Source: an uncultured Gemmiger sp.
GTDB lineage: Bacteria > Bacillota > Clostridia > Oscillospirales > Ruminococcaceae
Direction: 5' to 3'
Length of the DNA: 64,000 nucleotides
Assembly (NCBI GenBank): GCA_934502625.1
Contig: CAKSUQ010000001.1
Span: 138,196-202,195 of the forward strand
Shown here: positions 10,209 to 18,487 of the stretch, one piece after another
Position numbering within the stretch: position 1 is the first letter of the stretch
How the letters are laid out: every line of letters begins with the position of its first letter
Translations under genes and position numbers: made by a program
Notes under the pieces: generated by a model
The model's input: the letters and a program-made list of their open reading frames with translations, nothing else
Databases searched by the model: none
Told to the model about the DNA's origin: nothing

Positions 10209-10237
10209 TTGCCATATGCCGACGAAGCAGGTATAAT
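10209..10237 (+). promoter_or_regulatory. Promoter of rnhA
   Basis: -35 TTGCCA (10209-10214), 17-nt spacer, perfect -10 TATAAT (10232-10237), followed 33 nt later by the rnhA start. Its -35 box lies only 5 bp from that of the divergent rnj promoter, so the two probably compete for polymerase. Confidence 0.8.
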
Positions 10238-10269
10238 GCTAGTATAGACAAAAATTTGGAGTGCATCAC

Positions 10270-10731
10270 ATGAAACGTATTGAAATTTATACCGACGGCG
10301 CATGCAGCGGCAACCCCGGCCCCGGCGGCTGGGGGGCGATCTTGAGGTTCCGCACGGCGGACAAGGTGTACGAAAAGGAAATTTCCGGCGGCGACGCCAC
10401 CACGACGAACAACCGCATGGAGATGACCGCCCTGCTCGAAGCGCTGCGCCAATTAAAGGAACCCTGCGCCATCGATCTGTACAGCGACAGCAAATACGTC
10501 ATTGACAGCCTGCAAAAGGGCTGGGCGCGCGGCTGGCGGGCGCGCGGCTGGAAAAAGGCTGACAAGTCCCCTGCCCTGAACCCTGACCTTTGGGCACCGC
10601 TGCTGGCCGAGAGCGAGAAGCACGAGATCACCTACCACTGGCTGAAAGGCCACGCAGGGCACCCCGAAAACGAGCGCTGCGACCGCATGGCCGTGGAGCA
10701 GAGCAAAAAACATGGCGGACGGCAGGCCTGA
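10270..10731 (+). CDS. rnhA: Ribonuclease HI
   Basis: Degrades the RNA strand of RNA-DNA hybrids. The 153-residue protein shows all active-site acids in context: Asp9 in YTDGACSGNPGPGGWG, Glu51 in NRMEMTA, Asp73 in YSDSKYV and a late Asp in ERCDRMA; the basic handle region GWARGWRARGW is also present. The ATG at 10270 has GGAG 8 nt upstream; an in-frame GTG three codons earlier overlaps that ribosome site and is rejected. The MnmA-like small gene follows after 24 nt. Confidence 0.96.
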   Translation: MKRIEIYTDGACSGNPGPGGWGAILRFRTADKVYEKEISGGDATTTNNRMEMTALLEALRQLKEPCAIDLYSDSKYVIDSLQKGWARGWRARGWKKADKSPALNPDLWAPLLAESEKHEITYHWLKGHAGHPENERCDRMAVEQSKKHGGRQA

Positions 10732-10755
10732 CGCTGTTTTAAAAAGGAGAAGGAC

Positions 10756-11151
10756 ATGGACGGTTTTAACACATTTGAAAAGCAGGATAAAGTCCTGCTG
10801 GGGCTGAACGGCGGTCGTGACGCTGCCGCCGCGCTGCGCATTTTGCAGCAGCAGGGCTTTGCTGTGCAGACATTCACGGTAAAGCAGGAGGTCACACCCG
10901 CAGAGCTGCTGCAATTGCTGACCGACAAGGCCGCCGCGCTGGACTGCGCGTTTATCGCCACCGGGCACTATGCCCGCACCGAGGTGGACGCGGACGGCGT
11001 CACCCGCGTACTGGCCGCGCTGGATGCCGAAGCCGACCAGAGCGCCGCGCTGGCCGATCTGCCGCAGGAGCTTCTGGCGAAGCTGGTACTGCCGCTGGGG
11101 GAATTTACGAAGGCGGAAGTGGAAGAACTGCTGGCGGAAGCGGCAGAATAA
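10756..11151 (+). CDS. Reduced MnmA-like protein, PP-loop degenerate
   Basis: A 131-residue protein that reads like three joined pieces of the tRNA 2-thiouridylase MnmA, which is normally about 360 residues. Residues 12-37 match the ATP-binding N-terminus, but the PP-loop SGGxDS has become NGGRDA (18-23). Residues 62-75 match the IATGHYAR block. Residues 94-118 match the DQS...LPLGEFTK block. The middle part, the catalytic cysteines and the C-terminal beta-barrel are absent. The frame is intact and AAGGAG sits ahead of the ATG, so it is probably translated. Thiolation activity is unlikely. It could be a regulatory remnant or a slowly dying paralogue. Co-transcribed with rnhA and followed by a strong terminator. 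Confidence 0.7.
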   Translation: MDGFNTFEKQDKVLLGLNGGRDAAAALRILQQQGFAVQTFTVKQEVTPAELLQLLTDKAAALDCAFIATGHYARTEVDADGVTRVLAALDAEADQSAALADLPQELLAKLVLPLGEFTKAEVEELLAEAAE

Positions 11152-11163
11152 GCGGATCATAAC

Positions 11164-11207
11164 AAAACTGCCTGTGCGGGCGCGAACCTGCACAGGCAGT
11201 TTTATTT
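11164..11207. terminator. Bidirectional terminator
   Basis: Long perfect hairpin, arm AACTGCCTGTGC, flanked by T-rich sequence on the plus side and an A-run on the other. Serves the convergent rnhA cluster and lysA. Confidence 0.85.
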
Positions 11208-11226
11208 TAGTTTTTGGGGAGCTGCG

Positions 11227-12489
11227 TTACTTCTTAAAAAACGGGCTGAAATCAAAGGTGGCGAAGTAATCCTCCGGCGTTTCGGCGCGGCGAATGAGTT
11301 GGTGGGAGCCGTCCTCCTTCAGCAGCACCTCGGCGCTGCGCAGCTTGCCGTTGTAGTTGTAGCCCATCGAGAAGCCGTGCGCGCCGGTGTCGTGGATATA
11401 GACGATGTCGCCGATCTCAATCTCCGGCAGCATGCGGTCAATGGCGAACTTGTCGTTGTTCTCGCACAGGCCGCCTGTGACGTCATACTTGTGGTCGCAG
11501 GGGGCATCCTCCTTGCCCAGCACCGTGATGTGATGGTAGGAGCCGTACATGGCCGGGCGCATCAGATTCGCCGCGCAGGCGTCGACACCGATGTACTCTT
11601 TATAAATGTGCTTTTCATGCAGCACGGTCGTGACAAGTGCGCCGTAGGGAGCGAGCATGAAGCGCCCCATCTCGGTGAAGATGGCGATGTCGCCCATACC
11701 GGCGGGCACGAGGATCTCCTCGAACTTTTTGCGCACGCCCTCGCCGATGGCGGCAATGTCGTTGCTGCGCTGGTCGGGGCGGTAGGCAATGCCGACACCG
11801 CCGGACAGGTTGATGAACTTGATCTTTGCGCCGGTGCGCTTGTGCAGGCGGACGGCCAGCTCAAACAGGATGCCCGCCAGCTTCGGGTAATAGTCGTCGG
11901 TGACGGTGTTGCTGGCAAGGAAGGAATGGATGCCGAACTCCTCGGCGCCGGCGGCCATCAGCTTCGTGTAAGCCTCGGCCATCTGATCCTCACTCATGCC
12001 GTATTTGGCGTCGCCGGGGTTGTCCATGATGCCGTTGCCCAGCTCGAAGACACCGCCCGGATTAAAACGGCAGCAGACGGTCTTGGGGACGCCGGCGACC
12101 TTTTCCAGAAACTCAACATGGGTCAGGTCGTCGAGGTTGATGTACGCGCCGAGGTCGTAGGCCTTCTTCATATCCTGCGCGGGGGTGTCGTTGGACGAGA
12201 ACATGATGTCGCTGCCCTTGAAGCCGCAGGCCTCGCTCATGAGCAGCTCGGTGTAGCTGGAGCAGTCAACGCCGCAGCCTTCCTCCTGCAGGATTTTCAG
12301 CAGATAGGGGTTCGGCGTGGCCTTGACGGCGAAATATTCCTTGAAGCCCTTATTCCAGCTGAACGCGGCGTTGACCCTGCGGGCGTTCTCGCGAATGCCC
12401 TTTTCATCGTAGAGGTGGAACGGCGTGGGGATGTCGACGGCGATTTCCTTCGCCTGTGCAAGGGTAATAAACGGCTTTTTCTGCGGCAT
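11227..12489 (-). CDS. lysA: Diaminopimelate decarboxylase
   Basis: PLP enzyme of the last step of lysine synthesis, meso-diaminopimelate to lysine plus CO2. Fold III decarboxylase: the PLP lysine lies in FAVKATPNPYLL, followed by a TIM barrel with NLSGGVGIAY (phosphate-binding glycine loop). A late EMGRFMLAPYG motif and the conserved substrate region GGLCENNDKFA precede a C-terminal beta domain. The ATG at 12489 is preceded by GGGAAG; upstream in-frame codons run through the leader and are not homologous. Length of 420 residues is normal. It has its own promoter at 12532-12560. Confidence 0.93.
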   Translation of the reverse strand: MPQKKPFITLAQAKEIAVDIPTPFHLYDEKGIRENARRVNAAFSWNKGFKEYFAVKATPNPYLLKILQEEGCGVDCSSYTELLMSEACGFKGSDIMFSSNDTPAQDMKKAYDLGAYINLDDLTHVEFLEKVAGVPKTVCCRFNPGGVFELGNGIMDNPGDAKYGMSEDQMAEAYTKLMAAGAEEFGIHSFLASNTVTDDYYPKLAGILFELAVRLHKRTGAKIKFINLSGGVGIAYRPDQRSNDIAAIGEGVRKKFEEILVPAGMGDIAIFTEMGRFMLAPYGALVTTVLHEKHIYKEYIGVDACAANLMRPAMYGSYHHITVLGKEDAPCDHKYDVTGGLCENNDKFAIDRMLPEIEIGDIVYIHDTGAHGFSMGYNYNGKLRSAEVLLKEDGSHQLIRRAETPEDYFATFDFSPFFKK

Positions 12490-12531
12490 GATGGATCTTC
12501 CCTTTCCTGTATATACTTTCAAATTATGTAT

Positions 12532-12560
12532 ATTATATACGTTTTTCCACAGTGCGACAA
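12532..12560 (-). promoter_or_regulatory. Promoter of lysA
   Basis: Minus strand: -35 TTGTCG (12555-12560), 17-nt spacer, perfect -10 TATAAT (12532-12537), about 40 nt before the lysA start in an AT-rich stretch. Confidence 0.65.
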
Positions 12561-12591
12561 GGGGTAAAAGAAAAAACAACCGCAAAGCGCC

Positions 12592-12658
12592 GCGGGCGCA
12601 TATGGAACGCGCCCCTACACACACGTACATCGTAGGGGCGGATTCTATATCCGCCCGC
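12592..12658. repeat. Two palindromic repeats of the GTAGGGG family
   Basis: Two facing copies at 12592-12617 and 12632-12658. Each ends in GTAGGGG or its complement CCCCTAC around a palindromic core (GCGCATATGGAACGCGC and CGGATTCTATATCCG). The same family recurs at 22319, 23753, 24725, 45664, 56973 and 60526. Confidence 0.8.
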
Positions 12659-12662
12659 AAGC

Positions 12663-12692
12663 AAAAAGAGCTGCCCCTTACTGGGACAGCCC
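12663..12692 (-). terminator. Terminator of the MATE gene
   Basis: Minus-strand hairpin GCTGTCCC/GGGGCAGC followed by CTTTTTGC, a few bases after the stop codon of the transporter gene. Confidence 0.75.
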
Positions 12693-12698
12693 ATAGCA

Positions 12699-14084
12699 TT
12701 ATAACACCGTTTCCGCATGATCGCCCTGCATGTGCAGCTTAGCGGCCAACAGGCGGTTGTCCAGCTGGCGGCACGTCCACTTGTAGGCGGGATACAGGAA
12801 CAGGCAGGCCGCGACCCACGCGGCAGGGTTGGACAGTTCGGCACCGAAATAGCCCAAAATCGGCACCAGCACAATGGCGACTGCCGTGCGGGCGACCATC
12901 TCGGCGACGCCTGCCATCATGGCAAGCGTCGAGAAGCCGAGGCCTTGGATCGTGTAGCGCCAGACGATCAGAGCACCCAGCGGAATGAAGAAGACACTGT
13001 TCCAGAACAGGTACTCACGCCCCATATTGACGATGTCGACTTCCTTTGCGGTGTCGAGGAAGAGGCTCATGATCTGCACGTCGGTGAAATGCAGGATGAA
13101 CGCCGACGCCAGCGCGTAGACCAGAATGATGAGCAGTGCGCTGTTGACGCCCTGCCGCACGCGATCCATCCGCGACGCGCCGAGGTTCTGCCCGGCGTAG
13201 GTCGCCATCGCAGTGCCGATGCTTTCCAGCGGGACGGTCAGCAGGCTTTGCGTCTTGCCGGCGGCGGTGACAGCCGCAACGGCGGTGCTGCCCAGCACAT
13301 TGACCGCCCACTGCATAATGACGCTGCCGATGGCCGTGATGCTGCACTGCAAGCCCATGGGCACACCGATGCCCAGCAAGCGCCCGCAGGCCTTCTTGCT
13401 GTAGGCCATATCGCCTTTTTCCATCTTAAGGACGTCGAATTTGCGGCGAAGATACGCAAAACTCAGCACACCGGAGATGACCTGCGAAATGTCGGTTGCC
13501 AGTGCCGCGCCCAGCACGCCCATATGGAACGGGATGATGAAGACAAGGTCAAGGCCGATGTTCAGCGCACTTGTCAGGATCAGAAAGTAGAGCGGCGTTT
13601 TGCTGTCGCCCAGCGCGCGCATGATAGCGGCCACCATATTGTACAGGAAGATGAAGGGAATGCCCGCGAAGATCCACCCGATGTAGACGACCGCACCGTC
13701 GAGGATGTCGTCCGGCGTCTGCATCAGCTCCATCATCGGGCGGGTCAGTGCCACGGTCGCGACGGTCAACACCACGCTTCCCGCGATGCAGAGCCACGCG
13801 GCGTTCGCCACATGGCGGCGCAGGTCTTTGTAATCCCGCGCGCCGAACAACTGCGCGATGGGGATGGCGAAACCGTTGCAGACGCCGATGACAAAGCCCA
13901 GAATCAGGTAGTTGACTGAGCCCGTCGCGCCGACCGAGGCCAGCGCACTGACGCCGCAGAAGCGGCCAACGATGATGGTATCCGCCAGCGCGTAAAACTG
14001 CTGGAACAGGTTGCCCAGCACCAGCGGCAATGTGAACATGAGGATAACTTTGAGCGGGCTTCCGCTCGTGAGATCTTTCGTCAT
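12699..14084 (-). CDS. MATE family efflux transporter
   Basis: Polytopic membrane protein of 461 residues with about twelve hydrophobic segments in two related halves, typical of MATE exporters that expel drugs or metabolites against a Na+ or H+ gradient. The start MTKDLTSGSPLKVILMFTLPL with PLVLGNLFQQFY is characteristic of the large DinF/NorM-like group in Clostridia. AAAGGAAAG precedes the ATG. It is monocistronic, with its own promoter (14134-14161) and terminator. The substrate cannot be told from sequence. Confidence 0.93.
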   Translation of the reverse strand: MTKDLTSGSPLKVILMFTLPLVLGNLFQQFYALADTIIVGRFCGVSALASVGATGSVNYLILGFVIGVCNGFAIPIAQLFGARDYKDLRRHVANAAWLCIAGSVVLTVATVALTRPMMELMQTPDDILDGAVVYIGWIFAGIPFIFLYNMVAAIMRALGDSKTPLYFLILTSALNIGLDLVFIIPFHMGVLGAALATDISQVISGVLSFAYLRRKFDVLKMEKGDMAYSKKACGRLLGIGVPMGLQCSITAIGSVIMQWAVNVLGSTAVAAVTAAGKTQSLLTVPLESIGTAMATYAGQNLGASRMDRVRQGVNSALLIILVYALASAFILHFTDVQIMSLFLDTAKEVDIVNMGREYLFWNSVFFIPLGALIVWRYTIQGLGFSTLAMMAGVAEMVARTAVAIVLVPILGYFGAELSNPAAWVAACLFLYPAYKWTCRQLDNRLLAAKLHMQGDHAETVL

Positions 14085-14133
14085 AGCTTTCCTTTACCCA
14101 TAATGTTTTCTCTCGTACATTCGTGCGAATCGT

Positions 14134-14161
14134 ATTATAACACGCGAATTTGTAAATGCAA
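14134..14161 (-). promoter_or_regulatory. Promoter of the MATE gene
   Basis: Minus strand: -35 TTGCAT (14156-14161), 16-nt spacer, -10 TATAAT (14134-14139), about 50 nt before the start codon. Confidence 0.65.
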
Positions 14162-14211
14162 TAGGAGAATTCATGCAAATTTTGCGGACTTTTCCGCCAA
14201 GTTTACCGCAA

Positions 14212-14235
14212 GAAAAACAACCGCCCGCAGGCGGC
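14212..14235 (-). terminator. Terminator of the helicase gene
   Basis: Minus-strand hairpin GCCGCC-TGCG-GGCGGT followed by TGTTTTTC, just after the helicase stop. Confidence 0.75.
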
Positions 14236-14244
14236 TGCTTTCAT

Positions 14245-16629
14245 TCATGATTCGTGCTTTTTCCAGAAGTCGGTCAGCTCAGTTTTCCATGCGTCCGCCG
14301 ACGTCACCACCCGCAGATGCTCCCAGTGGGGCGGCATCAGGCGGCGGGTGTCTGGCGCGGTAAAGCGGTCGTCGATGAGCAGCACAACGCCCTTGTCCTG
14401 CGGCGTGCGGATGACCCGCCCCGCCGCCTGCAAGACCTTGTTCATGCCGGGATAGCGGTAGGCGTAGTCAAAGCCGGAGCCGCGCGTCTGCTCGAAGTAA
14501 TCGCGCAGCTGCTCCTGCCGCGCACCGACCTGCGGCAGACCGGGGCTGACAATGGCCGCGCCGATCAAACTGTCGCCCACGAGGTCGACCCCCTCGCCGA
14601 AGACGCCGCCCAGCACCGCAAAGCCCAGCAGCGTCCGGCCATCCGGCGCGGCAAACTGCGCGAGGAAGTCCGCGCGCTGCGCCTCGTCCATCGCCGTTTC
14701 CTGCTTGGTGGTCGGCACGTCCGGGAAGCGGGCGATGAAATTCTCCCACACCTGCTGCAGATAGCTGTAGCTGGGGAAAAACGCGAGGTAGTGCCCGGCC
14801 TTTGCCCCGGCCATGACGGCCAGAAGCTCGCTGATCTTGGCAATGCTGGCGGCGCGGTCTTTGTAGCGGGTGCTGACCTGCCGCGCGCACCACAGCCCCA
14901 GATTTTGCTGGTCGAAGGGGCTGCGCAGCGCCACGGCGCGGGCGTCGGGCAGGCCGCAGAGGTCTTTGTAGTACCCCGCCGGTGCCAGCGTCGCGCTGAA
15001 CAGCACCGCCGCCTGCCCCTTGGCAAAATCGGCGGCGAGGAAGTCGCTGGGGTCAAGGCAGAGCATCGCGGCGCGCACCTCGCTGCCGTGGGCGGAGATT
15101 TGCAGCACAAAGTGGTCGTCGAAGGTGTCGGCCACCCGCAGCCACGCGCGGACATCAAAGTACAATTGCAGCAGTGCGTCGTGGGTCTCGTCGGGCTCGC
15201 GGTGCTCGTCGAGCCAGATCTCCAGTGGCTCGCACAGGCGGGTCAGCGCGCGGTCGAAGTCGTCGGCGCGGATCTTTTCAAAAAATGTCCGGCCAAAACG
15301 GTCGTCGCCGTCGGTCTCCTCGCAGCGGTGCCGCCACTCAATGAAGATATTGTTGACCTTTGTCAGGGCGTTTTTCAGGCTGCTTTTGCCCTTGCCAAGG
15401 CGCTTCTTCGCGTCGTAGAAGGCACTTTTCGCAAGCGCAGCGCTGTGCATATCCCGCGCGCGGCCGGGTAGATTGTGCGCTTCATCGATGAGAAACAGAT
15501 AGTCTCCCGCCGCATCGAAAAAACGTACAAGATGCACGACGGGGTCGAACAGGTAGTTGTAGTCCCCCACCACGACGTCGCACCAAAGGCTCAGATCCAA
15601 CCCCAACTCAAATGGGCAGACCGTGTGCTTTTTCGCGAGGGCTTGCAGCGCGTCAGCAGTCAGGGCGTGGGTGTCCAGCGCGTCCCACAGCGCCGTCTTG
15701 ACCCGATCAAAGTAGCCGTTGGCGTAGGGACATGCCTCCGGCGTGCACTCGCGGTGGGTCTGCAGGCAGATTTTGTCCTTGGCCGTCAGCGTCACACTGC
15801 GCAGCCGCAGTGCCGGATCGGAGGCGCGCAGCAATGCCAGCGCGTTTTCTGCCGCCGCACGGGTCGTGCCGCGCGCCGTCAGGTAGAAGATCGTGCCGCC
15901 CGTGTGTACGGCTTTCAACGCCGGGAAAAGCACACTCATCGTCTTGCCGATACCGGTCGGCGCTTGGGCAAGCAGCTGCCCGCCCTCGGTGCAGGTCTTG
16001 TACACTGCGCCAATCAGCGCGCGCTGGCCGGGGCGGTAGCTTTCAAATGGGAATTGCAGCGCGGCCAGCGAGGCACGGCTGACCTGCTGCCACTCGGCGG
16101 CGCGCTTTGCCCATGGGGCGTACCGGGTCAGCAGGTCGGTGACGATAGCATCCAGTGCGTCGGCGGTGTAGTCGTGGCTGAAGCGAAATTCCAACTCCTC
16201 ATCGACCTGATAGTAGGTCAGCCGCACCCGCATGGCGGGCAAGCCCTGCTGGCGGGCGTAGATAGCCGCGTAAATCTGCGCCTGCGCCCAATGCTCAGGG
16301 CTTTGCTCGCCGGTGATCAGCTCCGGCGGCAGCGTCGTCGTCTTGATCTCGTCGATGGTCGGCGTGCCGTCCGTGTCGGTGAAGATACCGTCGGCGCGCC
16401 CCTCCAGCGTGTAGGCAATGTCCGCACAGGCGTAGTCCTGCCGCAGCGAGACCTCGGCCTGATAGTCGGCAAATTCCTTCACGGCGGCGCGCTGCAATTT
16501 GCGGTGCAGCCGCGCGCCCTCGTTGGCGCGGTCGAAGCCGGTGAAGCGACTGTCGATGCTGCCGGTGCGCAACAAAAATTCCACCAGACGCCGTATGGGC
16601 AGCGTCAGTGCCAGTGTTTCGGGCTCCAT
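14245..16629 (-). CDS. XPD/DinG-like helicase with Cas4-like nuclease domain
   Basis: Superfamily 2 DNA helicase of 794 residues. Residues 1 to about 175 resemble a PD-(D/E)XK nuclease of the Cas4/RecB type, with EGRADGIF and IDEIKTT as the Asp and Glu-x-Lys positions. The helicase core follows, with Walker A APTGIGKTMS, DEAH in LIDEAHNLPG and late motif VLQAAGRVIRTPQD. Four cysteines between motifs I and II (CLQTHRECTPEACPY, then TVCPFELG) fit the 4Fe-4S cluster of XPD/DinG helicases. GGAGGGG precedes the ATG. The next upstream gene on the strand is a uracil-DNA glycosylase, suggesting a repair pair. The substrate is inferred only. Confidence 0.88.
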   Translation of the reverse strand: MEPETLALTLPIRRLVEFLLRTGSIDSRFTGFDRANEGARLHRKLQRAAVKEFADYQAEVSLRQDYACADIAYTLEGRADGIFTDTDGTPTIDEIKTTTLPPELITGEQSPEHWAQAQIYAAIYARQQGLPAMRVRLTYYQVDEELEFRFSHDYTADALDAIVTDLLTRYAPWAKRAAEWQQVSRASLAALQFPFESYRPGQRALIGAVYKTCTEGGQLLAQAPTGIGKTMSVLFPALKAVHTGGTIFYLTARGTTRAAAENALALLRASDPALRLRSVTLTAKDKICLQTHRECTPEACPYANGYFDRVKTALWDALDTHALTADALQALAKKHTVCPFELGLDLSLWCDVVVGDYNYLFDPVVHLVRFFDAAGDYLFLIDEAHNLPGRARDMHSAALAKSAFYDAKKRLGKGKSSLKNALTKVNNIFIEWRHRCEETDGDDRFGRTFFEKIRADDFDRALTRLCEPLEIWLDEHREPDETHDALLQLYFDVRAWLRVADTFDDHFVLQISAHGSEVRAAMLCLDPSDFLAADFAKGQAAVLFSATLAPAGYYKDLCGLPDARAVALRSPFDQQNLGLWCARQVSTRYKDRAASIAKISELLAVMAGAKAGHYLAFFPSYSYLQQVWENFIARFPDVPTTKQETAMDEAQRADFLAQFAAPDGRTLLGFAVLGGVFGEGVDLVGDSLIGAAIVSPGLPQVGARQEQLRDYFEQTRGSGFDYAYRYPGMNKVLQAAGRVIRTPQDKGVVLLIDDRFTAPDTRRLMPPHWEHLRVVTSADAWKTELTDFWKKHES

Positions 16630-16662
16630 GCTGCTCCCCTCCTTGCATCGGGTGGTATACTT

Positions 16663-17229
16663 TTAATAGGTGTGGTCGCAGACCTGCGTGATCTTCTCGC
16701 GCAGGTTCACGAAATCGCCAAAGACGGCGGGCTTGTTGACCGGGTAGCGCAGCAGCGCGGCCGGGTGGTAGGTCGCCATGAACAGTGTTCCCTGCTTGTC
16801 GAAGAATTTGCCGTGGTCGCGCGAGACCGAGAAGCCCGGCTCGATCATCTGCTGGGCGGCCACGCGCCCCAGACATACGACAATTTTCGGCCGAATGATC
16901 TGGAATTGCCTGCGCAACCACGGCATACAGGCGGCAGATTCCTCCGGCAGCGGGTCGCGGTTCTGCGGCGGGCGGCATTTAACGATGTTGGCAATGTAGA
17001 CGTTTTTGTCGCGGCTGAGGTCGACTGCTTCGAGATAATGGTCGAGCAGCTGACCGCTTTTGCCGACGAAGGGCAAGCCCTGCTCGTCCTCGCTCGCGCC
17101 GGGGCCTTCGCCCACGAACATGACCTCCGCCGTCGTGACGCCCTGCCCGAACACCACGTTGGTGCGCGTCTCGCAGAGGCCGCAGCGGCGGCAGGCAAGA
17201 CATTCCTGTTGTAAAGCTTCGATTTCCAT
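16663..17229 (-). CDS. Uracil-DNA glycosylase, family 4
   Basis: Removes uracil from DNA to start base excision repair. [18 protein letters not shown] supplies two of the cluster cysteines, [20 protein letters not shown] is the family-4 catalytic motif, and CLGRVAAQ and the late TYHPAALLR complete the signature. The 4Fe-4S cluster is expected from the four conserved cysteines. The ATG at 17229 has GAGG 8 nt upstream; a GTG three codons earlier overlaps it. The protein is 188 residues, usual size. Probably co-transcribed with the helicase 33 nt downstream. Confidence 0.94.
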   Translation of the reverse strand: MEIEALQQECLACRRCGLCETRTNVVFGQGVTTAEVMFVGEGPGASEDEQGLPFVGKSGQLLDHYLEAVDLSRDKNVYIANIVKCRPPQNRDPLPEESAACMPWLRRQFQIIRPKIVVCLGRVAAQQMIEPGFSVSRDHGKFFDKQGTLFMATYHPAALLRYPVNKPAVFGDFVNLREKITQVCDHTY

Positions 17230-17308
17230 GGGTGACACCTCGTCGGTTTAAGCAGGCGCGGAACGCCTATACTGATTTTATGAATTTATATAAAAGGAGA
17301 GATAGCGG

Positions 17309-17926
17309 ATGGGTTGGCAGTGGGAACTGCTTCTGCGCGCGCTCTGCCTGCTGGCCGGTTACGGCTTCGGGTGTTTTTTGACGGCGGAGCTGGTCGCACG
17401 CTGCACGGCGGGTGTCAGCGCGCGGGAGATCGGCACCGGCAACCCCGGCATGGCGAATATCCTGACCCACCTTGGCAAGCGGGCAGGATTCTTTGTACTG
17501 GCGGGCGATGTGCTGAAAACTGCGGCGGCCTGCTGGTTCTGCTGGCAGATCGCACCGGAGCTGGGGCACACTGCCCTGCTCTACGGCGGGCTGGGTGCGG
17601 TGCTGGGGCATAACTGGCCGTTCTGGAACCACGGTCACGGCGGCAAGGGCGTCGCCGTGACCTGCAGTTGGTTGATTTTGTATCTGCCTATCACCGGTGT
17701 ACTCTGCTGCCTGACAGGCGGCACGGCTGTGCTGGTGACGGGGTATCTCCCCTTGGGCGCCGTGCTGATCGCCGGGCTGGCCGTGCCTGCTGCATGGCTG
17801 CAATGGGGCGCGGAGAGCGGCATCGTTTTGCTGGTGAACGCCGCCATTATGCTGGCGCGTCACTGGAGCGGTCTTGCGCGGATGCGCCGCGGCGAGGAAC
17901 CGCAGTTTTTCCGCCATCTGCGATAG
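17309..17926 (+). CDS. plsY: Glycerol-3-phosphate acyltransferase PlsY
   Basis: Integral membrane enzyme that transfers acyl from acyl-phosphate to glycerol-3-phosphate, the first step of phospholipid synthesis. It has 205 residues with about five hydrophobic segments. Family loops are visible: EIGTGNPGMANI (usually GSGNPGATN), GHNWPFWNHGHGGKGVA and a C-terminal H-x-NI-R-like region altered to RHWSGLARMRRGEEP. AAAAGGAG precedes the ATG. The active-site wording deviates slightly from textbook PlsY (GTGNPGMAN), so it may belong to a second PlsY-like group. Confidence 0.88.
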   Translation: MGWQWELLLRALCLLAGYGFGCFLTAELVARCTAGVSAREIGTGNPGMANILTHLGKRAGFFVLAGDVLKTAAACWFCWQIAPELGHTALLYGGLGAVLGHNWPFWNHGHGGKGVAVTCSWLILYLPITGVLCCLTGGTAVLVTGYLPLGAVLIAGLAVPAAWLQWGAESGIVLLVNAAIMLARHWSGLARMRRGEEPQFFRHLR

Positions 17927-18037
17927 TATCATCATACCACTGCGCGGCGGGATTTGCAACGCCTGCCGCAATTTGTACGCAGAACAGTCGATTTTGCAAA
18001 CCGTGCAGAAAAACCGCAAAAAAGTTCTAAAAAGGTG

Positions 18038-18066
18038 TTGACATTTAGTCCCCTACCCGGTATAAT
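18038..18066 (+). promoter_or_regulatory. Consensus promoter of the left tRNA cluster
   Basis: Perfect TTGACA (18038-18043), 17-nt spacer and perfect TATAAT (18061-18066), 42 nt ahead of tRNA-Asp. It lies outside the inverted repeat, so this copy has its own upstream sequence. Confidence 0.92.
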
Positions 18067-18108
18067 AGTCAACGTTGCAGCTGCCACGGCAGTGCAAAAG
18101 CTGGGTAT

Positions 18109-18185
18109 GGCCCGGTAGTTCAGTTGGTTAGAACGCTAGCCTGTCACGCTAGAGGTCGTCAGTTCGAGCCTGATTCGGGTCGCCA
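18109..18185 (+). tRNA. tRNA-Asp (anticodon GTC)
   Basis: Cloverleaf with acceptor GGCCCGG/TCGGGTC (two G-T pairs), anticodon loop CTGTCAC, T arm GTTCGAGCC-type and encoded CCA. First gene of the left cluster. Confidence 0.97.
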
Positions 18186-18188
18186 TAA

Positions 18189-18264
<76 letters not shown>

Positions 18265-18267
18265 GCA

Positions 18268-18306
18268 CAATACCCACAATGCAAAAATGGCATCGTGGGT
18301 ATTTTT
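18268..18306 (+). terminator. Terminator-like hairpin between tRNA-Thr and tRNA-Trp
   Basis: Arms ATACCCACAATGC and GGCATCGTGGGTAT, followed by TTTTTC. Looks like an intrinsic terminator or processing hairpin inside the cluster. No promoter is visible between it and tRNA-Trp. Confidence 0.7.
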
Positions 18307-18309
18307 CAT

Positions 18310-18385
18310 AGGGGCATAGCTCAGTTGGTAGAGCAGCGGTCTCCAAAACCGCGTGCCGAGGGTTCGAATCCTTCTACCCCTGCCA
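18310..18385 (+). tRNA. tRNA-Trp (anticodon CCA)
   Basis: Acceptor AGGGGCA/TACCCCT with one C-A mismatch, anticodon loop CTCCAAA, TTCGAAT T loop, discriminator G and encoded CCA. Confidence 0.96.
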
Positions 18386-18386
18386 A

Positions 18387-18423
18387 AAGCCGCTTATCTC
18401 GATTTTGAGATAAGCGGCTTTTT
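18387..18423 (+). terminator. Terminator of the left tRNA cluster
   Basis: Perfect 15-bp stem AAAGCCGCTTATCTC with a GATTTT loop and a T5 tail; symmetric enough to work in both directions. Part of the repeat arm. Confidence 0.9.
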
Positions 18424-18450
18424 GTTGCAGTAAGGGCATTTTCGACCGTC

Positions 18451-18479
18451 TTGACAGAAAGAAAGCTTTTTGCTATACT
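18451..18479 (+). promoter_or_regulatory. Promoter of the translesion polymerase cassette
   Basis: Perfect TTGACA (18451-18456), 17-nt spacer, TATACT (18474-18479). It lies inside the bracketed segment, so it would move with the cassette on inversion. Confidence 0.85.
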
Positions 18480-18487
18480 TACAAACA

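Noticed and set aside
10261-10269. GTG as start of rnhA
   Set aside because: It overlaps the GGAG ribosome site that serves the ATG at 10270.
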